DNA from: Faecalibacterium taiwanense
GTDB lineage: Bacteria; Bacillota; Clostridia; Oscillospirales; Ruminococcaceae
Assembly: GCF_036632915.2 (NCBI RefSeq)
Contig: NZ_CP155552.1
Location: 1,116,001 to 1,180,000 of the forward strand
Direction of reading: 5' to 3'
Length of the DNA: 64,000 nucleotides
Shown here in pieces: positions 26,410-35,676 of the stretch (position 1 is its first letter; each line of letters begins with the position of its first letter). The notes beneath the pieces were generated by a model, which saw only the letters and a program-made list of their open reading frames with translations, had not been told where the DNA came from and searched no databases. A program made the position numbers and the translations under genes.

Positions 26410-27429
26410 GTGAATACTGCTGCACCGTCCCGTAAAAAACTGCTGAGCCTTGTGCTGACACTGGTGTTTATGCTCACCTGCCTGCCGGCGGCCTTGGCGG
26501 TTGATCTGAACGTGGACGCAGGCTTCTACTTCAAGCAGAGCCGCGGCGGCACCTGCACACTGGCATCCGCAGCCATGATGCTGCGCCGTCGTGCCTATTT
26601 TGACGGCCTGACCGACTGGTCCACTGTGACCGAGAACAGTGTCCGTTCCACAGCATGGTCCAACGGGCTTTCCCACAGCTTTACATATAAGGAGATGCAG
26701 GTGGGCTACGGCACACTGCCCTCCCGCAAACAGGAAAAAGTGCAGACCCTGATCACCCTGCTTTCGCAGCACCCGGAGGGCATCGTGCTGTATGACCGCG
26801 GCCAGCCCCATGCAGTGCTACTCACCGACTACACCAACGGCAACTTCTATTGCTCCGATCCGGCAGGCAACATCTCTTCCGGACGCATCCCGCTGGAAAA
26901 CTCCAGCGTTTCGGTCAATAGGTCCTCCTGCTACTGGTATGTGGCATCAGATCACAACTCCATTGCTGCAGAGGCTGACGGCCTGCGTCTGGAAGGCATG
27001 AGCTACCCCATCAATGTCCGTGCGGGCAAGGGCATGGCGCTGACCGGCACTGCAAATGCTGCGCTGGGCACCACCCTGACCAATGTGCAGGTGGCAGTGC
27101 TGGACGAGAACGACCAGACGGTGTTCACTGCACAGGCGGCACCCAATACGGCGATCTTCTCCTTCAAGTCGCTGGACAGCTCCATCCGCTTTGGCGAACT
27201 GCCCGCAGGCAATTACACCTACATGGTGATCGTGACCGATTCTCAGGGCGATAACCTCTGCTTTACCAGTGACTTCACGGTTTCGGATGGCTCGGCAAGC
27301 AGCGGCGTTTACTGGTCGGTGAAGGATACCGAGGGCACCAAGCTGCTGGACAGTATTCAGGAAGTTCAGGATGCCTTTGCAAATGCAACTGAGTCCACTC
27401 TGGGCTGGTTTGGCGGTCTATTCCAGTAA
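26410..27429 (+). CDS. Secreted C39-like peptidase-domain protein
   Basis: This 339-aa protein starts at GTG with AAAGGAG upstream. The signal peptide (KLLSLVLTLVFMLTCLPAALA) ends near residue 30. The mature part has a papain-like C39-type pattern: Cys in GGTCTLASAAMML (about 51), His in GQPHAVLLTDYTNG (about 136) and a downstream Asp in CSDPAGN. The C-terminal 150 residues form a beta-sandwich-like segment. It acts outside the cell; the substrate is unknown. Immediately left is the island end, so this may be the first core gene. Confidence 0.72.
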   Translation: MNTAAPSRKKLLSLVLTLVFMLTCLPAALAVDLNVDAGFYFKQSRGGTCTLASAAMMLRRRAYFDGLTDWSTVTENSVRSTAWSNGLSHSFTYKEMQVGYGTLPSRKQEKVQTLITLLSQHPEGIVLYDRGQPHAVLLTDYTNGNFYCSDPAGNISSGRIPLENSSVSVNRSSCYWYVASDHNSIAAEADGLRLEGMSYPINVRAGKGMALTGTANAALGTTLTNVQVAVLDENDQTVFTAQAAPNTAIFSFKSLDSSIRFGELPAGNYTYMVIVTDSQGDNLCFTSDFTVSDGSASSGVYWSVKDTEGTKLLDSIQEVQDAFANATESTLGWFGGLFQ

Positions 27430-27442
27430 AATCATAAACGAC

Positions 27443-27483
27443 AAAAAAGAAATCCCGGAATACACTTCCGGGATTTCTTTTTT
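27443..27483. terminator. Bidirectional terminator
   Basis: An 18-bp perfect stem (27443-27460 with 27466-27483), with A- and T-rich outer ends, between convergent genes. Confidence 0.85.
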
Positions 27484-27506
27484 GCTGTAATTTGTTGTAA
27501 AAAAGC

Positions 27507-28457
27507 TTATTTCAGGGTTCCGTCCAGTACCTGACTGTAATACCAGGGCTTTGGTGCGCGGAAGGTCTTGCCGCTGAGGAACTCGAAATCCGGCTGGGTG
27601 AAGCGGGGCATGGTGAGTTCCCATGCGCACAGGGCCTGATACTTGAGCTTCAGCTCGCGGTTGGCGGTGTTGTTGCCGTATTTGCTGTCGCCCAGAATGG
27701 GACAGCCGATGCTGGCCATGTGGGCGCGGATCTGATGGGTGCGGCCGGTGATCAGCTGCACCTTCAGCAGGGCCAGACGACCGGAGACGGCGATGGTCTC
27801 GTACCGGGTCTCCACTTCCTTGGCACCGGGCTGCTTGTCCTCCACGATCTTCACGATGCCGCGGTCCGCGTCCTTGAGCAGATAGCCGCCCAGAGTGGCA
27901 TCCGGCGGCATCGGACGGCCGAAGGTGACGCAGAGGTAGGTCTTTTTCACTTCGCGGTTCTTGATGGCTGCAAGGAACAGCTCTTCGGCCTCCGGGGTCT
28001 TGGCAACGATGACAAGGCCGCTGGTGCCGGTGTCCAGCCGGTGGCACAGCGCCGGGGTGTACAGGTCGTTCTCCTTGTACTCGCCCTGCTGGTTCAGGTA
28101 GAGCAGGGTGCGGTTCAGCAGGGTATCATCCTCCGGACCATCCACGGCAAGACCGGCGGGCTTGTTCACAATGACGATCTGCGGGCAGTCATACACCACC
28201 TGTGCCGGGCCGCGGGCATTCTTCCACGCCGGGCCGTCCACACGGCGGTCCGCATCCAGAACTTCATCCAGAATGAACAGCTTGATCTCATCACCGGCCA
28301 TCACGCGGGTGGAAAGCGGCTGCTTTTTGCCGTTCAGCTTGATCTTGTTCTCCCGCAGGGCCTTGTTCAGGCGGCCCGGGTTCAGTGCCGGGTACTGCTG
28401 CATCAGGTAGTTGTCCAGCCGGGTGGGGGCAAGACATTTTACTTTTAAAATTTTCAC
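27507..28457 (-). CDS. RluA-family 23S rRNA pseudouridine synthase
   Basis: This 316-aa enzyme has an N-terminal S4-like RNA-binding domain (RLDNYLMQQYPALNPGRLNK). The RluA catalytic motif is HRLDTGTSGLVI (catalytic Asp in HRLD, about residue 139). The later motif GRTHQIRAHMASIGCPILGD is conserved. It isomerises uridine in rRNA. The paralogue (RluC, RluD or RluB-like) cannot be fixed from the sequence alone. The length is normal. It converges with the C39-like gene over a shared terminator. Confidence 0.92.
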   Translation of the reverse strand: MKILKVKCLAPTRLDNYLMQQYPALNPGRLNKALRENKIKLNGKKQPLSTRVMAGDEIKLFILDEVLDADRRVDGPAWKNARGPAQVVYDCPQIVIVNKPAGLAVDGPEDDTLLNRTLLYLNQQGEYKENDLYTPALCHRLDTGTSGLVIVAKTPEAEELFLAAIKNREVKKTYLCVTFGRPMPPDATLGGYLLKDADRGIVKIVEDKQPGAKEVETRYETIAVSGRLALLKVQLITGRTHQIRAHMASIGCPILGDSKYGNNTANRELKLKYQALCAWELTMPRFTQPDFEFLSGKTFRAPKPWYYSQVLDGTLK

Positions 28458-28564
28458 GGGAAATTCCTCTCTATCTTAAAATCAGTTGCAATAGAATGGG
28501 TTCTTGATTCGTTTTTATTGTAGCGGAACAAAAACCGCGCGTCAAGCGCAGAGAAAAGGAAATG

Positions 28565-28593
28565 TTGACTTTTCCGCACGGGTGACGTATGAT
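28565..28593 (+). promoter_or_regulatory. Promoter of the lipoprotein gene
   Basis: TTGACT and TATGAT are spaced 17 bp, about 55 bp ahead of the ATG at 28649. Confidence 0.6.
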
Positions 28594-28648
28594 ACCGAGA
28601 CAGGTGCGGAAAACACCGCCCCGACAACAACAGAAGAAGGCATAGAAT

Positions 28649-29365
28649 ATGAAACTGAATAAAAAGGTGCTGGCCGTTACGGCCATTCTGGCAGTGGGCA
28701 TTCTGGCAGGTTGCGGCAGCAGCAACAGCACCGCAGGCAGCGCGGCAAGCGCACCGGCTTCCGGCGTGGAAAGCAGTGCGGCTTCGTCCGAAGCAGCCGG
28801 TGAGATGGGCGATGTGCTGCCCATCGACGCCGGGGATCTGAACGAGATCAAGACGGGTTCCTACAAGTTTGCAGCCAGCATCACCAAGGTGGCCGACGGC
28901 CAGGCGACCCTGAGCGTATACGGCTACGACAGCTACCTGCCCGAGGACATCAACGCCTTGCAGGAGGGCAGCGTGCTTCGGATCCACGACCAGGGCGACA
29001 CCACCGTGACCAAGCTGACTGTGACCAGCATCGACAGGGATGCCGACAACGGCTATGTGACCATCAACGGCGGCATCGAAGCGGGCGGCGTGGAGCTGAC
29101 GCTGGACCACGATGTGTACCGCACCGTGACCTTTGACGATTACCCCGTCTACTATGAGATGGGCGAGGTGACCCTGCCTCTGGCCGGGGGCGTGACCCTG
29201 AGCGACAGCTCGGCCGACCCGCAGGCTTCCGCCGTGGAGACGGACGGCGCCGATGCCGTGGCCGAGGCCGTCAACGCCGAGCCGGACGGCTGGATGCCCA
29301 ACAACACCCTGGTCTTTACCGAGGATGGCACCATCAGCAGCATCGTCCGCATCTGGGTGCCGTAA
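28649..29365 (+). CDS. Putative lipoprotein, unknown function
   Basis: This 238-aa protein has a lipoprotein signal peptide (MKLNKKVLAVTAILAVGIL) with lipobox LAGC, Cys at about 22. A Ser/Ala-rich linker follows, then a beta-rich domain of about 170 residues with no recognised family. It is acidic and GC-rich like the core genome. It is monocistronic, with its own promoter, and is followed by the alaS T-box. It would be anchored to the outer face of the membrane. Confidence 0.7.
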   Translation: MKLNKKVLAVTAILAVGILAGCGSSNSTAGSAASAPASGVESSAASSEAAGEMGDVLPIDAGDLNEIKTGSYKFAASITKVADGQATLSVYGYDSYLPEDINALQEGSVLRIHDQGDTTVTKLTVTSIDRDADNGYVTINGGIEAGGVELTLDHDVYRTVTFDDYPVYYEMGEVTLPLAGGVTLSDSSADPQASAVETDGADAVAEAVNAEPDGWMPNNTLVFTEDGTISSIVRIWVP

Positions 29366-29381
29366 ATTTTGCTCAAAACCG

Positions 29382-29409
29382 TTGACAAACGTTTTGCGTA
29401 TGCTATAAT
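29382..29409 (+). promoter_or_regulatory. alaS promoter
   Basis: Consensus TTGACA and TATAAT, 16-bp spacer, directly upstream of the T-box leader. Confidence 0.85.
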
Positions 29410-29415
29410 TTAGCT

Positions 29416-29704
29416 GTACGCAAAGGGGCATTGTGTCTGCTTTGCGGAATGTAAAATTATGACAGATGGCAATGATGGGGTCAGAAATGCACACCGCCGT
29501 TCAGAGAGAGCGCTTCCAGCTGCAAGGCGTTCCGGCCGGTTCCATTTTGCGCCGCCCCGGAGCTTCCGGCGACACAAGTCGGACGCAGCGCAGCGTTAAC
29601 GCGCCGAAAGCGGCAGGGGACACATTTTATCCTTTGCAATTTGGGTGGTACCACGGAGCAGTTTACAGGCAGCCTCGTCCCTTTTGGGATGGGGCTGTTT
29701 TTTG
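29416..29704 (+). promoter_or_regulatory. T-box riboswitch of alaS
   Basis: The leader carries the T-box antiterminator sequence GGGTGGTACCACGG (29643-29656). A terminator follows (stem 29670-29681 with 29686-29697, then T6). Uncharged tRNA-Ala would pair with the bulge and allow read-through into alaS. The upstream 200 nt fold into GC-rich helices that would be stem I; I could not place the specifier codon with certainty. Confidence 0.88.
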
Positions 29705-29785
29705 TTTTCTGCGCCCACCCGCCCCGTCTGCCATAATCATAAATCTGACGTGCAAACGCCAAGGACAATCGAGGAGAGAAAACCT

Positions 29786-32449
29786 ATGCAATGGACCGGT
29801 TTGAATGAACTGCGTGAAAAGTACCTGAGCTTCTTTGAGAGCAAGGGCCACCTGCGTCTGGACAGCTTCCCGCTGGTGCCCAAGAACGACCCCAGCCTGC
29901 TGCTGATCAACAGCGGCATGGCCCCCATGAAAAAGTGGTTTCTGGCTCAGGAAGAGCCGCCCCGTCACCGCGTGACCACCTGCCAGAAGTGCATCCGCAC
30001 CCCGGATATCGAGCGCGTGGGTATCACTGCCCGTCATGGCACCTTCTTTGAAATGCTGGGCAACTTCTCCTTCCAGGATTACTTCAAAGAGGAGGTCATT
30101 CCCTGGGCATGGGAGTTCCTGACTTCTGACGAGTGGATGGCCATTCCGAAGGACCGCCTGCACATCTCTGTGTACGAAGAGGACGACGAGGCTTACGATA
30201 TCTGGACCAAGAAGGTGGGCATCGCCCCCGACCACATGGTGCGTCTGGGCAAGGAAGACAACTTCTGGGAGCATGGCTCCGGCCCGTGCGGCCCCTGCTC
30301 TGAGATCTACTTTGACCGCGGCCCCGAGTACGGCTGCGGCAAGCCGACCTGCGGCGTGGGCTGCGACTGCGACCGCTATATGGAGATCTGGAATCTGGTG
30401 TTCAGTCAGTTCGATGCCGACGGCAAGGGCCACTACGAGCGTCTGGCACGCCCCAACATTGATACCGGCATGGGTCTGGAGCGTCTGGCCTGCGTGATGC
30501 AGGGCGTGGGCAACCTGTTTGAGGTTGACACCGTGCAGAGCGTGCTGCACCATGTAGAGCACATTGCCAACAAGACCTACGGCGAGGACGACAAGACCGA
30601 TATCTCCATCCGTGTCATCACCGACCACATCCGCAGCTGCACCTTCATGGTGTCCGATGGTATCCTGCCTTCCAACGAGGGCCGCGGCTATGTGCTGCGC
30701 CGCCTGCTGCGCCGTGCTGCCCGCCATGGCCGTATGCTGGGCATCACCCGCCCGTTCCTGGTGGAGCTGGTGGAGACTGTCATCCAGTCCAGCGAGAGCG
30801 CATACCCCGAGCTGCGCGAGCACGATGCTTATATCAAGAAGGTCATCGGCACCGAGGAGGCAAACTTTGCCCGTACCATTGATGCCGGCATGAACATCCT
30901 GAACAACATGATCGACGGTCTGGAAAAGGCACATGAGCACCTGCTGAAGGGTCTGGATGTGTTCAAGCTGAACGATACCTTCGGTTTCCCGCTGGATCTG
31001 ACCAAGGAGATCGCTGCAGAGCAGGGCATTGAGATCGACGAGGAAGGCTTCCACGCCGAAATGACCAAGCAGAAGGAGCGTGCCCGTGCAGAGCGCCTGA
31101 AGAAGAACATCTCCGGCTGGAGCGAGGATCTGTTCGGTGCGCTGGATGCAGAGCCCACCGTCTTTACCGGCTACGAGACCCTGTGCGACACCGGTGTTGT
31201 GGTGGCCCTGAGCGACGAAGAAACTCTGACCGATGCCATTGCTACCGACGAGGAAGCGAAGGACGGCGTGCTGGTGGTTCTGGATAAGACTCCCTTCTAC
31301 GCTGAGATGGGCGGTCAGGCTGCGGACCACGGCATGCTGAACAGCGCCGACTGTAGCCTGCGCGTGCTGGATGTGAAGAAGACCCCCAAGGGCTACTACG
31401 TCCACACCTGCGTGCTGGAGAGCGGCATCGTGAAGGTGGGCGACCACCTGACCGCTCAGGTGGATAAGGAATACCGCATGGCAATTGCCCGCAACCACAC
31501 CGCCACCCATCTGCTGCAGGCAGCTCTGCGTGAAGTGCTGGGCGACCACGTCCATCAGGCAGGCTCCTATCAGGATGCAGAGATCACTCACTTCGACTTT
31601 ACCCACTTCAGCGCTGTCACTCCCGAGGAGCTGGCCCGCGTGCAGAAGATCGTGAACGATAAAATCTACGAGTCCATGAACGTCACCGTCCGGGAAATGC
31701 CCATTGAGGAAGCCAAGAAGCTGGGTGCAATGGCTCTGTTCGGCGAAAAGTACGGCAAGGTCGTGCGTGTTGTGGACATCGAGGGTTGGTCTACCGAGTT
31801 CTGCGGCGGCACCCACGTGAAGAACACCGCCCAGATCGGCGGCTTCAAGATCGTGAGCGAGGCCTCCGTTGCTGCGGGCATCCGCCGCATCGAGGCTGTC
31901 ACCGGCCGCAACCTGCTGATCCGTGCAAACCTGCAGGAGGCTATGCTGCATACCGTGGCAAGCACCCTGAAGGCCAACAACGTGACCGCTCTGCCCGTCC
32001 GTGCCGAGGCCGTGATGGCTGAGAACAAGGCTCTGGCCAAGGAGCTGGAAGAGATCAAGGCACAGGTCGCCGCTTCCAAGGTGACCAGCCTGTTTGACAA
32101 TGCCGAGGAGATCGGCGGCGTGAAGATCGCTTCTGCATACTTCACCGGCACCACCGGCGACACCCTGCGCGGCATGTGCGATACCATCCGCGACAAGGCT
32201 GTGAAGCCCGCTGTGGCGGTTCTGGTGGGCAAGGCTGAGGATAAGATCACCATGGCTGTCACTGTGACCAAACAGGCACAGGAAAAGGGCCTGAAGGCCG
32301 GTGCTCTGGTCAAGGAGATCGCTGCCATTGCCGGCGGCAAGGGCGGCGGCAAGCCGGACTTTGCAATGGCCGGCCTGAAGGATGAGACCAAGATCGACGA
32401 AGCTCTGGCTGCTGTCGGCGCCATCGTCAAGAAGGCTCTGGGCGAATAA
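29786..32449 (+). CDS. alaS: Alanyl-tRNA synthetase
   Basis: This 887-aa class II synthetase charges tRNA-Ala. The N-terminal catalytic domain has FFESKGHLRLDSFPLVP and INSGMAPMKKWF, then a GLERLACVMQG motif. The editing domain contains RNHTATHLLQAAL (about 566) and FCGGTHVKNTAQIG (about 671) with the zinc-binding His and Cys, and a C-Ala domain follows. The ATG at 29786 follows GAGGAGAG. Expression should respond to tRNA-Ala charging through the T-box. Length is normal. Confidence 0.97.
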   Translation: MQWTGLNELREKYLSFFESKGHLRLDSFPLVPKNDPSLLLINSGMAPMKKWFLAQEEPPRHRVTTCQKCIRTPDIERVGITARHGTFFEMLGNFSFQDYFKEEVIPWAWEFLTSDEWMAIPKDRLHISVYEEDDEAYDIWTKKVGIAPDHMVRLGKEDNFWEHGSGPCGPCSEIYFDRGPEYGCGKPTCGVGCDCDRYMEIWNLVFSQFDADGKGHYERLARPNIDTGMGLERLACVMQGVGNLFEVDTVQSVLHHVEHIANKTYGEDDKTDISIRVITDHIRSCTFMVSDGILPSNEGRGYVLRRLLRRAARHGRMLGITRPFLVELVETVIQSSESAYPELREHDAYIKKVIGTEEANFARTIDAGMNILNNMIDGLEKAHEHLLKGLDVFKLNDTFGFPLDLTKEIAAEQGIEIDEEGFHAEMTKQKERARAERLKKNISGWSEDLFGALDAEPTVFTGYETLCDTGVVVALSDEETLTDAIATDEEAKDGVLVVLDKTPFYAEMGGQAADHGMLNSADCSLRVLDVKKTPKGYYVHTCVLESGIVKVGDHLTAQVDKEYRMAIARNHTATHLLQAALREVLGDHVHQAGSYQDAEITHFDFTHFSAVTPEELARVQKIVNDKIYESMNVTVREMPIEEAKKLGAMALFGEKYGKVVRVVDIEGWSTEFCGGTHVKNTAQIGGFKIVSEASVAAGIRRIEAVTGRNLLIRANLQEAMLHTVASTLKANNVTALPVRAEAVMAENKALAKELEEIKAQVAASKVTSLFDNAEEIGGVKIASAYFTGTTGDTLRGMCDTIRDKAVKPAVAVLVGKAEDKITMAVTVTKQAQEKGLKAGALVKEIAAIAGGKGGGKPDFAMAGLKDETKIDEALAAVGAIVKKALGE

Positions 32450-32458
32450 GAAAACGGG

Positions 32459-32558
32459 TTCGCCCTCTCCGTCAGCGCTGACGCGCTGCCAAAGTTTATG
32501 GTTTTGCCAAGGGCTCTCTCTTTGGGAGAGCTGGACGCAAAGCGGCCTGAGAGGGCGG
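32459..32558. repeat. MITE-like imperfect palindrome
   Basis: Ends CGCCCTCTC and GAGAGGGCG are inverted repeats. Inside is another hairpin (GGGCTCTCTC ... GGGAGAGC). It is a non-coding element of about 100 bp between alaS and the HIT gene, unrelated in sequence to the 95-bp repeat family. I believe similar elements occur in related genomes, but did not check. Confidence 0.6.
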
Positions 32559-32594
32559 GGACGTTTATAAAATATCAGGAAGGAGTTGTTTCCC

Positions 32595-32927
32595 ATGGAA
32601 GATTGTCTGTTCTGTATGATCGCGGAGGGGAAAATCCCCTCCAAGAAGCTGTACGAGGACGAGCAGGTGGTGGCGTTTTACGACATCAACCCGCAGGCCA
32701 AGGTGCACTTTCTGGTGGTGCCCCAAAAGCACATTGTCTCTGCCGCTGCGCTGACCGAAGAGGACGGCGCACTGCTGGGCCATATCTTTGCAGTGATCGC
32801 AAAGCTGGCTGCGGAGCAGGGCCTGAACAACGGCTACCGCGTCATCTCCAATGTTGGCGAGGACGCAGGCCAGACCGTGAAACATCTGCATTTCCATGTT
32901 CTGGGCGGCGAAAAGCTGCCTGTCTGA
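32595..32927 (+). CDS. HIT-family (HinT-like) nucleotide hydrolase
   Basis: This 110-aa protein has the histidine triad KHLHFHVLGG (HxHxH form, about 96-105). The N-terminal CLFCMIAEGKIPSKKLYED is typical of HinT purine nucleoside phosphoramidases. AGGAG at 32581 sets the ATG at 32595. The HIT gene follows alaS and the MITE-like element, with a phosphoribosyltransferase 26 bp downstream. Confidence 0.93.
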   Translation: MEDCLFCMIAEGKIPSKKLYEDEQVVAFYDINPQAKVHFLVVPQKHIVSAAALTEEDGALLGHIFAVIAKLAAEQGLNNGYRVISNVGEDAGQTVKHLHFHVLGGEKLPV

Positions 32928-32953
32928 TTCCAATAAAAAGGGAGCGTTGAATT

Positions 32954-33493
32954 ATGGCTGAGACCTATACTCTGCACGTTGCAGGCCTGACCCGTGAGCT
33001 GACCATCTGCAAGGTGAATGACCACATGGACATTGCTGCTTTTATCATGCTGGGTGATGCCGAGCTGACCGTGGCTGCTGCCGCTGAACTGCTGAAGAAG
33101 TGCCCGGATTTTGATATCCTGCTGACCGCCGAGGCCAAGGGCATCCCTCTGGCACACGAGATGAGCCGCCAGAGCGGCAAGCCCTACGTCTGCGCACGCA
33201 AGGGCGAAAAGCTGTATATGACCGACCCCGTGGTGGTGGAGGATCAGTCCATTACCACCGCAGGTAAGCAGAAGCTGGTCATCGACCGCAAGGAACTGGA
33301 CAAGATGAGCGGCAAGCGCGTTCTGGTGGTGGACGATGTCATTTCCACTGGCGGTTCGCTCAAGGCTCTGGATGCGCTGGCTGAGCAGACCCAGTGCACC
33401 ATTGTGGGCCAGGCCGCTGTTCTGGCCGAGGGCGATGCAGCTGAGCGCAAGGATATCATCTTCCTGGAGCCGCTGCCTCTGTTCTTCCACTAA
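32954..33493 (+). CDS. Phosphoribosyltransferase family protein (Apt-like)
   Basis: This 179-aa protein has the PRPP loop RVLVVDDVISTGGSLKAL (about 117-134), and an upstream segment PDFDILLTAEAKGIPLAHEMS that is adenine-PRTase-like. The substrate could be adenine, xanthine or another purine; Apt is most similar by eye. The comEC start follows 6 bp after its stop, so the HIT, PRTase and comEC genes look like one unit. Confidence 0.82.
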   Translation: MAETYTLHVAGLTRELTICKVNDHMDIAAFIMLGDAELTVAAAAELLKKCPDFDILLTAEAKGIPLAHEMSRQSGKPYVCARKGEKLYMTDPVVVEDQSITTAGKQKLVIDRKELDKMSGKRVLVVDDVISTGGSLKALDALAEQTQCTIVGQAAVLAEGDAAERKDIIFLEPLPLFFH

Positions 33494-33499
33494 GCTGCA

Positions 33500-35611
33500 A
33501 TGCGACGCCCGCTCTGCGTTTTCTGCGCTGGAATGCTGGGTGTGGAGTTAGTGTACGCTTTTTTGCCGCAAACGAAACTTTTTGTGCCGTTTGCGGCATT
33601 TTTTGTTGCCGTTTGTCTGGTGCTGTGCATCTTTGATGCTGCCCGCAAAGCAGCGCTCTGCATCCTGCTGGGTGCTGCTGTGGGTATGGCATCGGTGCTG
33701 CACACGGCAAACCGGCTGGAGCGCATCCGTGTGCAATATGCAGGCCGTCCGCTGGTGCTGACCGCAGAGGTGGAAAGCACGGCGGATTCCTACGATCCCG
33801 GTATCGTGGATGCGGTTTTGCATGTAGAGAAAGTGAACGGCAGCGCGGAATCCTTCCGGGTGGAGTGCAGTGCTTTGCCGGAGTGCAAAGCCGGGGAAAG
33901 GGTGCAGGGAAGATTTATACTGTCGGCCCCGGCATCCGGAAGCCGGGTCGGCCTGTATGCGGACGGCATCGCTCTGCAGGCGGAAATGGACGAGGACGGG
34001 TCGGAGCTTACGGTTCTGGGCGAAAGCGGCAGCTTCCGCGCCCGCACCCACCGCCTGCAGCAAAGGCTCAGTGCGTCGCTGCGCCGCCGTATGGACGGCA
34101 AGACCGGCGGTGTGCTGGCTGCCATGACGACCGGCGACCGGAGTTATCTGTCTTCGGCCATGCGCAGCGCCTACCGGGGCGCGGGTCTTGCCCATGTGCT
34201 GGTAGTAAGCGGAATGCATGTGTCCATTTTGTGCGGTGATATCCTCAGCACACTCCTGCCCTACGAGTGGGAGCAGAGCTACCGCAGGCGCAGATGCCGG
34301 GCGGTATTCCGAAGTCTGCTGGCCTTTTTGCTGATGGGCGTGACCGGCTTCACACCCTCGGTATGCCGCGCCGCAGTGGCGGTCTGGGTCGGTGCACTGG
34401 GTGTGTGGCTGTACGGCCCGCCGGATACCCTTACCTCTCTGGCGGTGGCAGGTATCGTTATGACCGCAGGCAACAGCTATGCAGTGTGCGATATCGGCTT
34501 TGAACTTTCGTTTGCGGCGGTGGTGGGCACGGTGGCAGGCGGTGTGTGCATCCGCCGCGCCCGGGATGCGTGGTACCGCCAGTTCTGGAAAAACGCGAAA
34601 AATCCGGTGAAGCGCCCATGGTATTTCAAACTGCCGGAACGTCTTTGGGGCCTTGCGGAAAGCATTTGTATCTCGTTTTGTGCTTCGGTGGCCACATTCC
34701 CGGTGCTGGTGCTGCGCGGGCTGAGTGTGAGCATTTATGCGGTGGCATCCAGTGTGGCGGTGCTGTGGCTCATCCAGCCCATGATGCTGCTGGGCCTTGG
34801 CACGGCCTTTGCCGGCCTGGTACCCGCTCTTGCTCCGCTGTATGGGGTGCTGTCCGCAGCGTCTGCGGCGTTGACCGGCCTGCTCGACCGCTGGGCCGTC
34901 TGGATCTCTGCAAAACCGGGCGCGGGAATCTACTTCGATACGGCCTATGCAGCCATCGTGTGTCTGGTGCTGATCCTGTTGTGCTGGCTGGCGTTCCACT
35001 GGCGGGTACGGCTGCGGGTGGCAGGGCCATGCATCCTGCTGGCGGCAGCTGTTTCCATCGGGCTGGGCAATGCTCTCAGCCGGGATGTGGTGCACATCGA
35101 CCTTGTAGGCAGCGCCAACGCGCCGGCAGTGGTCGTCACCCAGAACGATACCGCCGTGGTGCTGTTCCGGGGCGGAGCTTCTGCCCAGAACGCAGTGGAA
35201 AACCAGCTTGCCCGGCGGGGCGTGCAGACTGTGGAGCTTGTGGCAGACCTGCGCACAAACCCTAAAACGGCCTGTACACTGGAAGCAGAGCGGACACTTC
35301 TGGCAGCAGAAATGGCGGTGAACACAGCACAAAAGCTGCGGTGCACACCGGCTCTGGTGGAAATGCTGCGCACCCGGAATGGCTGTCTTGTGCGGCTGAC
35401 TGTGGGCAACCGGCAGTTTGCCGTGGTCAATGGAACTGTAGAACTGGCAAAACAGGTCACAGTGCAGTGGCTGATGGCCTCCCCTGCAAAGCCGGATGCT
35501 GTGCAGTATAAAAATGTTCTGGCCCTGCGCAGCTATGACTGGATGGACAACAGAAAAGAACTGGCGGCATCCATCAGCCTGCGGCGGCACGGCGGGCTGA
35601 AAACGGAGTGA
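33500..35611 (+). CDS. comEC: ComEC/Rec2-family competence channel, degenerate MBL domain
   Basis: This 703-aa membrane protein has an N-terminal DUF4131-like part with three early membrane segments. The Competence domain has the conserved GLAHVLVVSGMHVSIL (about 228-243) and multiple helices to about residue 515. It would form the DNA-uptake channel. The C-terminal 170 residues (HIDLVGSANAPAVVVTQ onward) align in position with the usual MBL nuclease domain but lack HxHxDH or HxDxDH, so nuclease activity is unlikely. There is no ComEA in the window. The start closely follows the PRTase stop. Confidence 0.87.
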   Translation: MRRPLCVFCAGMLGVELVYAFLPQTKLFVPFAAFFVAVCLVLCIFDAARKAALCILLGAAVGMASVLHTANRLERIRVQYAGRPLVLTAEVESTADSYDPGIVDAVLHVEKVNGSAESFRVECSALPECKAGERVQGRFILSAPASGSRVGLYADGIALQAEMDEDGSELTVLGESGSFRARTHRLQQRLSASLRRRMDGKTGGVLAAMTTGDRSYLSSAMRSAYRGAGLAHVLVVSGMHVSILCGDILSTLLPYEWEQSYRRRRCRAVFRSLLAFLLMGVTGFTPSVCRAAVAVWVGALGVWLYGPPDTLTSLAVAGIVMTAGNSYAVCDIGFELSFAAVVGTVAGGVCIRRARDAWYRQFWKNAKNPVKRPWYFKLPERLWGLAESICISFCASVATFPVLVLRGLSVSIYAVASSVAVLWLIQPMMLLGLGTAFAGLVPALAPLYGVLSAASAALTGLLDRWAVWISAKPGAGIYFDTAYAAIVCLVLILLCWLAFHWRVRLRVAGPCILLAAAVSIGLGNALSRDVVHIDLVGSANAPAVVVTQNDTAVVLFRGGASAQNAVENQLARRGVQTVELVADLRTNPKTACTLEAERTLLAAEMAVNTAQKLRCTPALVEMLRTRNGCLVRLTVGNRQFAVVNGTVELAKQVTVQWLMASPAKPDAVQYKNVLALRSYDWMDNRKELAASISLRRHGGLKTE

Positions 35612-35615
35612 TGCT

Positions 35616-35643
35616 TTGCAATCCGGGCAGAGTGTGGTACAAT
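35616..35643 (+). promoter_or_regulatory. holA promoter
   Basis: TTGCAA and TACAAT, 16-bp spacer, 34 bp before the ATG. Confidence 0.6.
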
Positions 35644-35676
35644 AGAACAACACCATAAGAGAAGGGAGGTGCCTGC

